From Deinandra increscens subsp. villosa (Eukaryota; Streptophyta; Magnoliopsida; Asterales; Asteraceae), in the NCBI GenBank assembly GCA_039602395.1, contig JBCNJP010000023.1, forward strand, positions 23,929,467 to 23,993,466: a stretch of DNA of 64,000 nt. Reading direction: 5' to 3'. Both the position numbers and the translations under genes were made by a program. The notes below the pieces were generated by a model. That model saw only the letters and a program-made list of their open reading frames with translations. It was not told the DNA's origin and searched no databases. Positions 1 through 9,977 of this stretch are shown here, piece after piece. Numbering within the stretch: position 1 is the first letter of the stretch; the number at the start of each line of letters is the position of its first letter.

Positions 1-255
1 TTGATAGACTCGGTTACAATATATAGAGAATAAATCCAAAACCCTAGATATCTAATGAACACATGAACTCATACTAATTAATCTTAATCTAATCATATTT
101 AATACCCTAATAATTTTAGCACTCATCATTAACCTCTAGACCTATAAAACCATCTCATCAATTTTGCAATGTTTTTAAAATTCATGCTATCTCACTCCCA
201 TAATAGCAACACATTGTCGGCGTACAAAAGATCTGCCAACGTCTGTTCGGCAATT
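1..255. other. Unassigned AT-rich flank
   Basis: No gene or recognisable element is seen in this stretch. Its last 15 bases (241-255) are the left copy of the target duplication of the SINE that follows. Confidence 0.4.
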
Positions 256-476
256 TTTTTTGAACGGCATATTTGGATCACTGACGGGGGCATTACCCAC
301 CCACCCGATCATCTTCAATCTCCATCAGGAGAAAACTCACCATAGGTGAGAAAACCCCGTGGCGCAGTCTGTAACCCCCATTTAATTTTTGTTACAAGTG
401 GGACTTGAACCCAAGACCTCCCCTTTATAATGTCTTGGGTACCTCCCCCTAACCAATTGGGCTAGGGATCATTGGT
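256..476 (-). mobile_element. tRNA-derived SINE, complete with target duplication
   Basis: Read on the minus strand, the element starts with an RNA polymerase III-type head: a box A-like TAGCCCAATTGG near 455-467, then a box B-like GGGTTCAAGTCCC near 400-412. It ends in a short A tract, seen as T254-T261 on the plus strand. A near-perfect 15-bp direct repeat flanks it (241-255 and 477-491, one mismatch), as expected for target-primed insertion. The length of about 220 bp is normal for a plant SINE. It carries no protein and depends on LINE machinery. It lies next to a decayed LINE fragment but need not be mobilised by that family. Confidence 0.85.
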
Positions 477-499
477 GTCTGTCCGGCAATTGTTAGGCA

Positions 500-935
500 A
501 CAGGCATCTTCATCCCGTGAGAACACACCCCTTCTTCTACCTTACGAGTAAAACGCATTAGTGTCTCCATTGCAATAATAAACACAAACGAAGATCGACA
601 ATGGACCCCCCTAACTAATGCCTTGGTAATAGTTAAATTCTCCTATTGGGGCCCAGTTAATGAATGTCGAAGCCCTGATCGGTGCCGCCAGAAATACTTT
701 AACCCATTGTTATCATATCTCTGAAAAGCCCATTTGTTGTTGTACCTCATCCATAAAGTCCTGACTCACACTTTCATAAGCCTTCTCGAATCTAGTTTAA
801 ACAAGAATGCTTTTCTTTTCTCCTTAAGCAGCCATGAGACCTTTTCATTTACAATCAACGGGCCATCACATACGTTGGGTTGACAATGAAGGCAGATTGC
901 ACAGTCAAAATCAGCCTATTCGTTAAAACCTTGAA
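500..935 (-). pseudogene. LINE (non-LTR retrotransposon) reverse transcriptase fragment
   Basis: Minus-strand conceptual translation gives typical plant L1-type reverse transcriptase blocks in the right order. They are QSAFI (about 905-925), DGPLIVNE (about 845-870), a block resembling LDFEKAYDSV (about 770-800), an MGF block (about 720-735) and a degraded GGPLSIF corresponding to QGDPLSPF (about 595-620). Several frame changes and stops separate the blocks, so this is a dead fragment of the N-terminal half of the RT domain. No endonuclease domain, YADD box or poly(A) tail is visible. Confidence 0.75.
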
Positions 936-1294
936 TATTTATAAAAGTTGGCTACTTTATTTCAATTTTCTGTATAACGGATCAACGTTAACTTGAAGTA
1001 AGTTAGTTTTAGTTTTTCATGTTTTTAATCATATATTTATATAATAACATAAACCAAATCTCCTTTAATAATTAAATTTTCAACACCTGTTGTGGTGAGG
1101 AAGGATACCAATTTTCATATTACTCCTTTAATAATTAAATTCTAATCCAAATTCACTTAAAAATCTCATTTTATATGCGTAATCATGAAAAAGTTATTCA
1201 TAGCTCCTTCTCAGTCCACACTTCTATAATTTAACAAAAAGCTTTACTTAAATTTATATATATTATAGGGTGAACAATAATATAAATTAATATA
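936..1294. other. Intergenic, nothing recognised
   Basis: AT-rich DNA between the LINE remnant and the Emigrant-like element. No ORF, repeat or regulatory element is recognised. Confidence 0.4.
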
Positions 1295-2014
1295 CAGTAG
1301 AACCTCTATAATTTAATACTCGATAAATTAATAACCTCGATAAAACTAATAATTTGTCCGGTCCCAACTTGGGACCAGTACAAAATTGGACCCCAATCGA
1401 TAAAATAATAAGATAATAATTTTTCTGAAATCCCAATGTAAATATATTGGTCCCAGCGAAACTATAAATTAATAATTACTAAAATATTCTAAAATTCTAG
1501 GATTGTCTAGTAAAAAATGAATTTATAGTCACTTTCTTTTTTTGTGAACTTCAAATCTATATTTAGTTCATCTTTAAATCTCTCCATTGCACTTAAGAAT
1601 TAAGGCACTGTATTCTCGTATTGCAATAAGAAGTTGTGAAGAGTTGTTGCCGTTTGCAATACTTCTTTTCGAGTGACCGGTTCCAAAGGAACAATCATCA
1701 TCAACTTCATCATCAACCGGATTTTGAACGGTATCATTAGACATTTTATAGTGAACAATCTAGATCTACGTGCATTGAACTTGACAAGTTCATTAATATG
1801 TGAATGTAAAGGTCCTTATTTCTATTTTTATTCAAATAGGTAAAGTGAACGAACACGGAAAATTTTAAAGATCAATGCATTAATTTGATAGTTGCTCATA
1901 AATATAAGCCACCTCTTTAAATTAATAATTTATTAATTTATCGATATAATAATATCTCGCTAAATTAATAAAATATCCAGATCCCAACATTATTAATTTA
2001 TAGAGGTTTTACTG
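1295..2014 (-). mobile_element. Emigrant/pogo-like (Tc1/mariner) element with transposase remnant
   Basis: The element is 720 bp with inverted ends: the left begins CAGTAGAACCTCTATAATT and the right ends AATTTATAGAGGTTTTACTG. It is bounded by the dinucleotide TA (1293-1294 and 2015-2016). These ends match the CAGTAAAACCTCTATAAATT termini known for plant Emigrant MITEs and their autonomous pogo-like relatives. On the minus strand, 1510-1744, short stretches resemble the C-terminus of a plant pogo-like transposase (a TRKEVLQTATTLHNFLLQY-like block), with frameshifts. It is therefore an internally deleted copy rather than a pure MITE. It ends 458 bp upstream of the NB-LRR start codon. Confidence 0.8.
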
Positions 2015-2362
2015 TATAGGGTGAATAAGGCATATCAAATTTGAGAGTTGCGAGTGGTTTCTTTTGAATAAATATTGGGATAATGTGAATGCTCTACTCG
2101 ATTAGTTTCTCATTATTTATCTTTTGGTTAAATAGTTAATTTTCATGTCCATTCCTCACTTGGCTAGTTTTTCTCTCATTTAAGTTACAACAAAAATTAC
2201 CTTGAACATAAACATAAGTACACAAACATATGTGAGTTTGTACAGGAATCACCTTTTCGTTTAAAATGATCACAAGCTAAGCTTCATAAATTGACATATG
2301 AAGGGTGAATTTGCTTAATTTATATGTTATTATGTTTTGGTTGAATTAGGAAAAGGAGCCAT

Positions 2363-2369
2363 TATATAA
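2363..2369 (+). promoter_or_regulatory. Possible TATA box of the NB-LRR gene
   Basis: TATATAA lies about 104 bp before the start codon in the short stretch between the Emigrant-like element and the gene. The position is reasonable for a plant core promoter, but the region is AT-rich and the match could be chance. If the true first exon lies further upstream, this is not the promoter. Confidence 0.3.
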
Positions 2370-2472
2370 CTAAAACCCACCCGTGAGTGAGTTTAAATTC
2401 TTATTTTTGTTGTAAAAATTGCACTTGTAGAGTACTGGCAGTGCAAGTGAAGAGAAGAGTTCGATTCCGCAA

Positions 2473-5400
2473 ATGAAGCAAGTATATGAAAGCGTACGAA
2501 ACCATGAGAAAATAAATCTTTTTGGGCCCCCAGGAGTCGGGAAAACACGAATGGCAAAGAAAGTAAGTGATCATGCCATTCGAGAGAAGGTCTTTGATTT
2601 CCAGCTCTGGGTGTTTATGTGCCGGGAGTATACCCTAGAGTCCCTCTCCCTCAGTATTGCTCGACAGTTATTCCTAATCCCAGCAAACGAGGAGTGGGAG
2701 GTCGAGGACGATAAGAATGCGCAAAACGAGTGGGAGGCCGATGAGGAGAATAAGAATGAACGAGAGCGCGATGATCATGACGAGGGGCCCAACACAGAGA
2801 AACTGATTGAAAGTATACAGTCGAAGCTAATTGATGCAAAAAAGGTTCTTGTTATACTTGATGATGTTCCTGACGGCACAACCGAAAGTTCACAGGAAAA
2901 AAGCTTTTGGCCATTGTGGAAACAAATGTTTCCCGATGGTCTTAACATCACAACGGTTTTAATCTCGAGACTAAGAAGGGATGATGATCAAGTTTATTCT
3001 GATGAAAACGCATTTGAGGTTCAAGGTTTGGGTCGAGAAGTCTCCATTGATTTACTGAAAGAAAAACTCGATTATACTCGATTACCTGAAAAAATCCACA
3101 GTACTTTAGGCGAACCATTCATCGAAAGATTTGGTGATTCGCCTGGGACTGTTGTGATGATTGCGAAAGTTTTGAACTACTTTTGCCTGGATGCACCTGG
3201 AGTATCTATGTTAGAGAGAGAGTTGAAGGAGGCATCCCAAGACTACCGTTTGAGCAAGTTACTGTGCATGAAGAATGATGTGTTACCGATGGGTGTTTTG
3301 AAAGATTTACGGAGACGTGGTGACCATTTCTTTCGTAAATCTGGAAGTGTTCACTACAGCGGGCTGATAACTTACTGGATCTTGGAAGGATATCTGGGTG
3401 GTGGTAGCATGAAGAAGTTGTACAAAAAGGGCCATGGTGTTTTGATGGAGCTTATTGATTGTGGGGTGCTCAAAATGCAAGAGGGCGGTTACGTTTTCAT
3501 GGACAGTTCACTTATAGATGCCCGTGATCTGTACTACGAAAATCATGTTGATCAAAACCCGAGTCTTGGTTTGGCAACTGCGCTTACTCCTGAAACAGAT
3601 CAAGGGTTTCAAAGGATCACATACAACGATGGAATGTTGAAAACAATCCCCAAGATACGAAAGAAGAAGGAGGCGGTGGATGAGAATCTTTCGACTTTGT
3701 TGCTGGACGGAACATATGCTACCGAGCGAGTAATCAATGATTTCATTGAACGCGAACAGAAACTTAAAGTCTTTGGCTTGTTTTATCCCACCATCACATC
3801 GTTACCCAAGGCGTTTGAGACGATGCAAGGGCTCCGTGTTCTAGTGCTTAGAGGCTGTGAGTTTTTGCAGGAGGCGAAGCTGAGTTTATCAGGCTTGGAG
3901 TTTCTTGAGATCTCTGATGCTCCTTATCTTAGGAGGCTCAACTCGGGCTTCTTCAAGAACTTGTTGAATCTCAAAAGCCTTCATCTTTCGGGTCTGCAAA
4001 TCAAGTCGTTACCTCAAGCGATCTACAATCTCGAACACATACAATGGCTGATCGTTAAAGACTGTGGTAATTTGAAAAAGATTGAGAGCATCTCAAAGCT
4101 TGGAAAGCTCATTGTTGTTGATCTATCGGGTAACATCTCTTTGGATACTCTGGATAAAAACTTCTTGAAATTTCCAAACCTTGAAAGCCTTAATCTTTCC
4201 AGAACCCGTCTGTCAACAACACCACTGCTTAAAAACCGAACCCAACTCAACCATTTGTTGTGTAGGGAATGTCCCGACTTATTTCGATTACGCGGCCTGA
4301 GTTCCTTAAGCAGTCTCCAGACCATCGATATCTCAGGCTCTAAGGATTTCGTAGAATTTCACGATTCGTCCTTAGAAAGCCTAACTTCCCTTATAACCCT
4401 TAACCTGTCCGAAACCGGTATTGCTCAATTGCCATCTAACATTTCAAAACCCCGGAATCTTTACCTCAGGAGTTGCCTTGGGTTACGCCGACTCTCATGC
4501 GTCGCATCCTTTTCAAACCTTGATGTTCTCGATCTATCGGGTTCGACGGAGCTGAGTGAGATAGAGAGCAAGTTCTTTGACGAGATGAATTGTGTTCGAG
4601 TGCTTAACCTTTCACGAACTAACGTTTCACACCTCCCGTCTCTCTCGAGTCTTTCCAATCTTCGTGAATTGTTCCTATCACACTGCGCTTCCCTTGAAGC
4701 TTTACCCTCGCTCGAATCTGCTACAAAGTTGGAGATTCTTGATGCCTCGAACTGCTCTGCTTTACACAAGATCGAAAGTAAATCATTCGAGTCTATGACT
4801 TGTCTTCAAACGATGGACTTTTCGGAGACAAAGATCGAGTCCTTCCCATCCCTACCGAGTCCCTGCACTCTCCGTAGACTTTTACTGAAGAATTGCACCG
4901 CGTTGCAGAATCTTGAACTAAATGTAAAGTTTTCGAATCTTGAGGAACTAAATCTTTCGCGTATCAAATCATTGAAATCAGACAAAGCTGAATTTGTGAA
5001 GGATATAAGCAGCCTCAGAATCCTTGACCTCTCTTACACATCTATCAGACAGTGGCCATCCATATCCAAACTCAAAAACCTCACCCATCTTTCCCTTGCG
5101 GGCTGTTGGGTCTTCTCATCCGAACCCGAACTTGGTGACTCATCATTTGAAGTCTTGGATCTTTCGCAGTCATCAATTGAAAGCTTACCAAACTTCAATT
5201 ACACAAACCTTCGAAAGCTCCTGCTCAAAGATTGTCCAATGAAGGAAAAACCTGAGGACGACTTTATCTCTAGATGCCCTCGTCTTCAGTACATTGAGTT
5301 TCCAAATTCAAATTATGTAGAGGAAGAGGTGAATCAACAAGACCCCAGCTGGATCATCTGCGAGGTGTCCAACGTTGCAAAATCTCCAGTTTTCCACACC

Positions 5401-6444
5401 CCCTCTCAGTTTCTGAACAAGAATCCTACACCAAATTATGGGCGGAACCATTTAAGTGCAGTTCCGGTGAGGGTGGAAGGTGAAACCTGGGACACTTATC
5501 TTCAAAGACATGAACTTGTCTTTCGAGATGTCTATCTTCCAACTTGTCGTTGGTTTGATGAATACAAGGATAACAAGTCGTTGCAGCTTCGTGGATTCAA
5601 CCAATTCCCGAAGGATATCGAGAAGTTCGTCCATGATAATATTACTGGCTTGGTGTTTCTGATCGATTATAAGCTCAACGGCTTTCCAGCTGGCTTCGAT
5701 CCCTCTATGTTCAAAAGCTTAAAGGGATGCTGGATTGAAAGGTGCAACAAGATGTTTACCATTTTCGCTGCCAAAGAAGGAAAAGAGAGCCCCGGGCCTG
5801 ATATTCCTTTCAAGGATTTGGGAATTTGCAATAATATGGAGTTAAAAAGTATATATGATGGGAAACAGCAGATTGGGAGCTTTGATAATCTCACGAGTTT
5901 GTATATAGACAATTGTCCAGAATTAACCACTGTGTTTTCATCATCATGGCTGCCAAAGAATCTCCAAGTTGTTGAAATCAAGTATTGTGACAAGATATCT
6001 GAATTTGGAGGTGAACTACCAGAAACTTTACAAACTCTCAAGATCTGGGAGTGCCCTAACGTAAAGCAACTTGAGGGCGAATTCGAAGTTCCGAAAGGCT
6101 TGAAGACACTATGGATCTCTGGTGCGACTAGTTTGAAGAATTTAAGTACCAAAAACAATGACTCGATCAATCTTGAAATTCTAAAAGTGGAAAACTGCCC
6201 GATGCTGCAATACCTTGTATCTTCAAGTTCCTCGCTGGCGTGCATCCGTATCATGGAGATCAAATCATGTGAGAAGATGCAGACTCTGTGTAAAGATATC
6301 AACAACCACCAATCGACATGGATAAACTTACGAAAACTGCATGTTGAAAGCCTACCGATGCTAAAACAAATTGGTGCCCATTATCCACCACTAGACCCGA
6401 TGAACGATGACTGCCCAAACTTCCAACCAAATAATATCGACTAG
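2473..6444 (+). CDS. NB-LRR disease-resistance-like protein, no CC or TIR domain
   Basis: Uninterrupted 1,323-codon ORF of an intracellular NLR immune receptor type. The NB-ARC ATPase begins almost at the start codon. It has a P-loop GPPGVGKT (residues 18-25), kinase 2 VLVILDDV (125-132), an RNBS-B-like NITTVLISR (158-166), a weak GLPL-like DSPGTVVMIA (222-231) and VFMDSS (341-346) where MHD is expected. A highly acidic insert (about residues 74-106) separates RNBS-A from kinase 2. From about residue 405 to the end there are many leucine-rich repeats of the LxxLxLSxTxLxxLP type, with Cys/Asn-rich repeats near the C-terminus. The style recalls Arabidopsis At4g19050-like proteins, but that is recollection. 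No N-terminal CC or TIR is present; the frame is open only from 2431 after a TAG at 2428. An upstream exon may exist or the domain may be lost. Confidence 0.9.
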   Translation: MKQVYESVRNHEKINLFGPPGVGKTRMAKKVSDHAIREKVFDFQLWVFMCREYTLESLSLSIARQLFLIPANEEWEVEDDKNAQNEWEADEENKNERERDDHDEGPNTEKLIESIQSKLIDAKKVLVILDDVPDGTTESSQEKSFWPLWKQMFPDGLNITTVLISRLRRDDDQVYSDENAFEVQGLGREVSIDLLKEKLDYTRLPEKIHSTLGEPFIERFGDSPGTVVMIAKVLNYFCLDAPGVSMLERELKEASQDYRLSKLLCMKNDVLPMGVLKDLRRRGDHFFRKSGSVHYSGLITYWILEGYLGGGSMKKLYKKGHGVLMELIDCGVLKMQEGGYVFMDSSLIDARDLYYENHVDQNPSLGLATALTPETDQGFQRITYNDGMLKTIPKIRKKKEAVDENLSTLLLDGTYATERVINDFIEREQKLKVFGLFYPTITSLPKAFETMQGLRVLVLRGCEFLQEAKLSLSGLEFLEISDAPYLRRLNSGFFKNLLNLKSLHLSGLQIKSLPQAIYNLEHIQWLIVKDCGNLKKIESISKLGKLIVVDLSGNISLDTLDKNFLKFPNLESLNLSRTRLSTTPLLKNRTQLNHLLCRECPDLFRLRGLSSLSSLQTIDISGSKDFVEFHDSSLESLTSLITLNLSETGIAQLPSNISKPRNLYLRSCLGLRRLSCVASFSNLDVLDLSGSTELSEIESKFFDEMNCVRVLNLSRTNVSHLPSLSSLSNLRELFLSHCASLEALPSLESATKLEILDASNCSALHKIESKSFESMTCLQTMDFSETKIESFPSLPSPCTLRRLLLKNCTALQNLELNVKFSNLEELNLSRIKSLKSDKAEFVKDISSLRILDLSYTSIRQWPSISKLKNLTHLSLAGCWVFSSEPELGDSSFEVLDLSQSSIESLPNFNYTNLRKLLLKDCPMKEKPEDDFISRCPRLQYIEFPNSNYVEEEVNQQDPSWIICEVSNVAKSPVFHTPSQFLNKNPTPNYGRNHLSAVPVRVEGETWDTYLQRHELVFRDVYLPTCRWFDEYKDNKSLQLRGFNQFPKDIEKFVHDNITGLVFLIDYKLNGFPAGFDPSMFKSLKGCWIERCNKMFTIFAAKEGKESPGPDIPFKDLGICNNMELKSIYDGKQQIGSFDNLTSLYIDNCPELTTVFSSSWLPKNLQVVEIKYCDKISEFGGELPETLQTLKIWECPNVKQLEGEFEVPKGLKTLWISGATSLKNLSTKNNDSINLEILKVENCPMLQYLVSSSSSLACIRIMEIKSCEKMQTLCKDINNHQSTWINLRKLHVESLPMLKQIGAHYPPLDPMNDDCPNFQPNNID

Positions 6445-7480
6445 CTAGCTAGGTTGACTCGACACACATGCATAATCATGCATGGCTTCAGGTACGTATT
6501 TGAAAGACATCGATCTAGCTTTGTTTTCTCTTATCCAAAAGAGCTTCATAACTTCGTTAGGTACGTGTGTGTTTTTTCAGATTTATTGAAGAAGAAATAG
6601 GAGTATAAATATGAAAATAAAAGATGGATCCGATTCCAAATATCGAGGATGGACATATACATGGGGAAGCTGAGTTCTGGTTAGCAGTGTGTCTGGATCT
6701 CATCAAGTACGTTGTTGGTTTCGATTCACAAACATGAGTTTGATATTTATTTTATGCTAACTATTATTTGTATGCAAATGTGTCCATTGTATTGAATGCT
6801 ATGCTGGTTACGAATTTGATGTTTTACACATGTTGCAATTTTTTTATTATTTTTTTAATCGTATGGTTAGGCTTAGCGGTATTGCCCCTTCATATACCAT
6901 TATGTTTTACATGTAATGTTATATTTGCTTTTACTTTATTTACCTAATTGAAGTGGTGATTGAAATGTATACCAGTGGACAGAGGTACAGATCTCATCAA
7001 ATGTTAATGTTATTTTGGGCAAAAGGTGTGGCTTCTAAAGCGTAGCATTTGATACCGTTGCTTTTGGTGGGTGACCAAATGTTGCGGTCCTGATGGAACA
7101 GATGTTGCGATTCCTAAACCGCAGTATTTGTTATTTACTAAATAAACTAAAATAATTCATTTTGATAAAACAAATGCTGCGTTTTCTAAAAACCACACAT
7201 TTTGCTCTCTATTAAAAAGGTAAAAAAATTTAAATTTGACAACATCTAGGAAGTCTCAATATTTTTCCCAATAGTTGCATATAATATACACATATAAACC
7301 TGTAAATAATAATAATTCTCAATAAGTGTACACCATAATGTTGGAAGCATTTTTAACGTATGAGACATATCTTTAAAAAAAAATGTATTCTAATACATCA
7401 AACGTTCAAAAGATAACGTGAAAGCCCAACAAACCTAACAAAACTCGCATGTATTCTAATACATCAAACCTTGTGAATCC
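6445..7480. other. 3' flank of NB-LRR gene and TE-like subterminal sequence
   Basis: The first few hundred bases are presumably 3' UTR and downstream DNA. Possible donor/acceptor-like strings (GGTACGT near 6490 and 6560, TTTTTTCAG near 6578) would allow 3' UTR splicing but are not proof. At about 7000-7200 short words such as TGTTGCGG, its complement and AACCGCAG recur in both orientations, which looks like the subterminal region of a DNA transposon. Its end was not found. No coding region is recognised. Confidence 0.4.
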
Positions 7481-7960
7481 TCAAACATTGAACAACTTTG
7501 TCATCCAAATACCCATCAAGTCTAAGACCATAAATGTAAGTTCATCGGGCGTGGTAATCTCTTCTGATTTCCATATCTAAAACAAATAAACAAAGTTGGT
7601 AAACGTTATACAAAAAATAAAAGTTGATATTTTAAAATATATGAAAAACACTTACATTGTTTAGGAAACCATATTGAACTATATCAAGAAACAACCGGAT
7701 GTGTTTTATTACCATATACCCACAGTCCCAAATGGAACTTTGTTTGTTACATTTTTAATACACACTTAGTCAATTAATTTAAACATCGGAAAATAAATTT
7801 ATAGAGAAATACACTTTAGGTTATCCAAGTAAATCAATTCCCGAATCTGTCTTTAACAAAACCCGCAAGCTTGTAACTCTCTTTGTCTTCTCGTGATTTA
7901 TAGAATCGACAGTAAATACGGTTGCGGTTCCCAGTTCGATGACAAAAAGCGTCCAATTTA
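7481..7960 (-). pseudogene. Ulp1/SENP-type C48 cysteine protease remnant (transposon-type)
   Basis: On the minus strand, an upstream piece (about 7800-7960) reads like the Ulp1 core strand region (VIELGTATVFTVDSI). Exon 7656-7737 then encodes SIWDCGYMVIKHIRLF, with the catalytic-cysteine context DCGY of C48 peptidases. It ends at a GTAAG donor (7651-7655). The next exon, 7481-7576, follows a TTTAG acceptor, stays in phase 0 and ends with TGA at 7481-7483. The first piece cannot be joined cleanly, so the gene looks broken. Ulp1 domains of this kind are common passengers in plant CACTA and Mutator elements, and the neighbouring repeats fit that origin. Confidence 0.6.
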
Positions 7961-8098
7961 GGCAAAAAATATAAATAATAACACAAATAAGTAAGTGTAT
8001 GATATTGTGGTTGAAACTATCTTTTATTTATGTAATAAGGAAATATATATAATCCACGACATATACAGTTCAAGAAAATATCTTTTGTCTTTATGATA

Positions 8099-9219
8099 TG
8101 TAACACCCCGGTTTCTAAGTTACAGAGGACATATGAATTAAAGTGATTTATGAATATTTAATCACTTGGAGATGGTAGAGGTCTAAAATTTAGGAACGTG
8201 AGCGAAAACGTGGCACAATATTGAGTTATATCGAAGCAAAACTTCGCGAAAACAAGTTTTAAGTTTTCTGTCAGACGTGCGATACGGCTGTATTGTATTA
8301 GACGGATATGGCCGTATTGTCAGGAATGACACGTTTCTAGCCACACATCGATTCCCAATGTTGCGTGGCACAATACTAACGTATTGGCTTAAGTAGATAC
8401 GACCGTATCGTGTCCAAGAAGGTTTCTAAGGGCTAAGATCAAGTGTTGGAGGGCATGGAATGATCTTGGTAAGAACTTTCCCCTCATTTTGATCATATTT
8501 TCAATAAGTCATGGATGATGATGATCTGTTACGCTTGAATGATTTGATTCAGACACATGTAAGGATGGTCAGAGGATGATTAAGTACTGGAAAACGTTTC
8601 TGGACATCAAGCTAAGGGTTGATCATCATTGCATGTTTTTAAATGGGTTGTTCTTAAAACAATTAGGGTTTGATCAAGGATGATCATGTGTGACTTGTCT
8701 AGATCATCAATCTCAGTTAGGGGAAGTGTTTAAGACTGATTCCAGAGGCTGATCCTTAAGAAATCAGGTATAGAAATTCCTTCCTTGAGTTGTGTAAAAG
8801 TATTTTATGCTTGATGTATAAATGGTTCATGCATGTGATGATATAAAGGGAATGCGTTAAATGTGGTATTTCCAGTGGATATGAAATGGGTTATAAACTC
8901 TTGTTAGTTTATTAACAAGGGCCAGTGAAGGGAAAGTAGGATATAATCAATAGAAATGACCAATTGATCAATATGCATAAACTGCAATTTTGAGCAATAC
9001 GATCGTATGAGTATAAGGGAATACAGCCGTATTGGGGATTGACTGATTGATATATTACTTACAGATTAAATACGTCTGTATGGGTGGATAGGCCATACAG
9101 ACGTATTCATGTTCCGGATGAATACACCCGTATGAGATTATGAGTAATACGACCATATTCATGAGCCTGCCGTATCAGTATGTGTGTTTGGAAGGATTAA
9201 GCATGGTTTCAATTATGTA
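8099..9219 (+). repeat. Gypsy LTR fragment, 5' part, interrupted by a CACTA element
   Basis: It begins TGTAACACCCCGG and aligns by eye along its whole length with the LTR at 51143-53519 (up to about 52350), with roughly one difference per ten bases at the start. The copy stops abruptly at 9219 where CACTACGTC begins; the partner LTR simply continues. Compared with the partner it lacks about 90 bp after 8412, corresponding to about 51450-51548. That missing segment contains the likely TATA box (GACTATAAAAAC) and the transcription start region. Confidence 0.8.
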
Positions 9220-9840
9220 CACTACGTCAAAAAGTGGCTTTGGTCACGGTATTTTTTAAACGCATAGCCACTGTTTTGTAAAAAACGTAGCCAAAGGTAA
9301 GAAATACTAGTTTTAGCCACACATATTTTGTACCCGTGGCCAAATATATAGCCGTTGGACCCTTTTAGCCACGTATTTTTTTGTTTATGTGACAACAACA
9401 ATCACGTGCAGTGGCTTTAGCCACTGTTTTACAAAAATATGTGGCCCTTATTTGTCACGCTTAATAAAGAGTGGCGAAATGCACCAAATGGCCACGGAAT
9501 TTTTATGATTTTTAATTCGTGTGACCAAAAAGGAATGTATGGCCACGTTTAAATATTGTTGTGTGACGGAAGAGTAGATTTTATTACTTAGTAAAATAAA
9601 AAAACAAAACTATTAATTATATATTATGTGTGGCTAAATGTGAGCAATGGCCACGCTTTTTACTTAGTTATGTGGCTAAAAACTAGTACATATGGTCACT
9701 GTTATTAGGTTGTGTGACTAAATAGTAGGTTGTGAGTGACAAAAATCTATTACATATGGCCACATATATTAACCGTGACTAAATAGTAGCCAATTTTAAT
9801 TAGTTAATTATCTGTGGCGACGGCGGATATACATCATTAC
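9220..9840 (+). mobile_element. CACTA transposon, left terminal region
   Basis: It starts with CACTACGTCAAAAAGTGGC directly after the interrupted LTR, with GTA as the 3 bp before it. For about 600 bp the words GTGGC, GCCAC and ATGGCCAC recur in both orientations, the arrangement of subterminal transposase-binding repeats in plant CACTA (En/Spm) elements. No matching right terminus (ending GACGTAGTG) was found, so the right boundary is unknown. The related phrase GGTTGTGTGACTAA occurs near 9706 and again near 16339, after PB1-like gene 1, suggesting that gene lies inside this element. Confidence 0.7.
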
Positions 9841-9977
9841 CAGAGGTCAAATCTTTATCTACCACCTCGAGTTTCGGATATAAATCATATCATTAATTAA
9901 TTAATTGTCGATCATCACCATATACGCCGTTAGCTCTCTCAGCTCTCTGTTTTTTGGTTTATCACCATTCTCTGAAA

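Noticed and set aside
256..476. tRNA gene
   Set aside because: Pol III boxes are present but there is no cloverleaf; the A tail and target duplication mark a SINE. The same holds for 62150-62408.
4023..4769. Minus-strand ORFs antisense to the NB-LRR gene
   Set aside because: Shadows of the leucine-rich repeat coding sequence with no independent coding signal.
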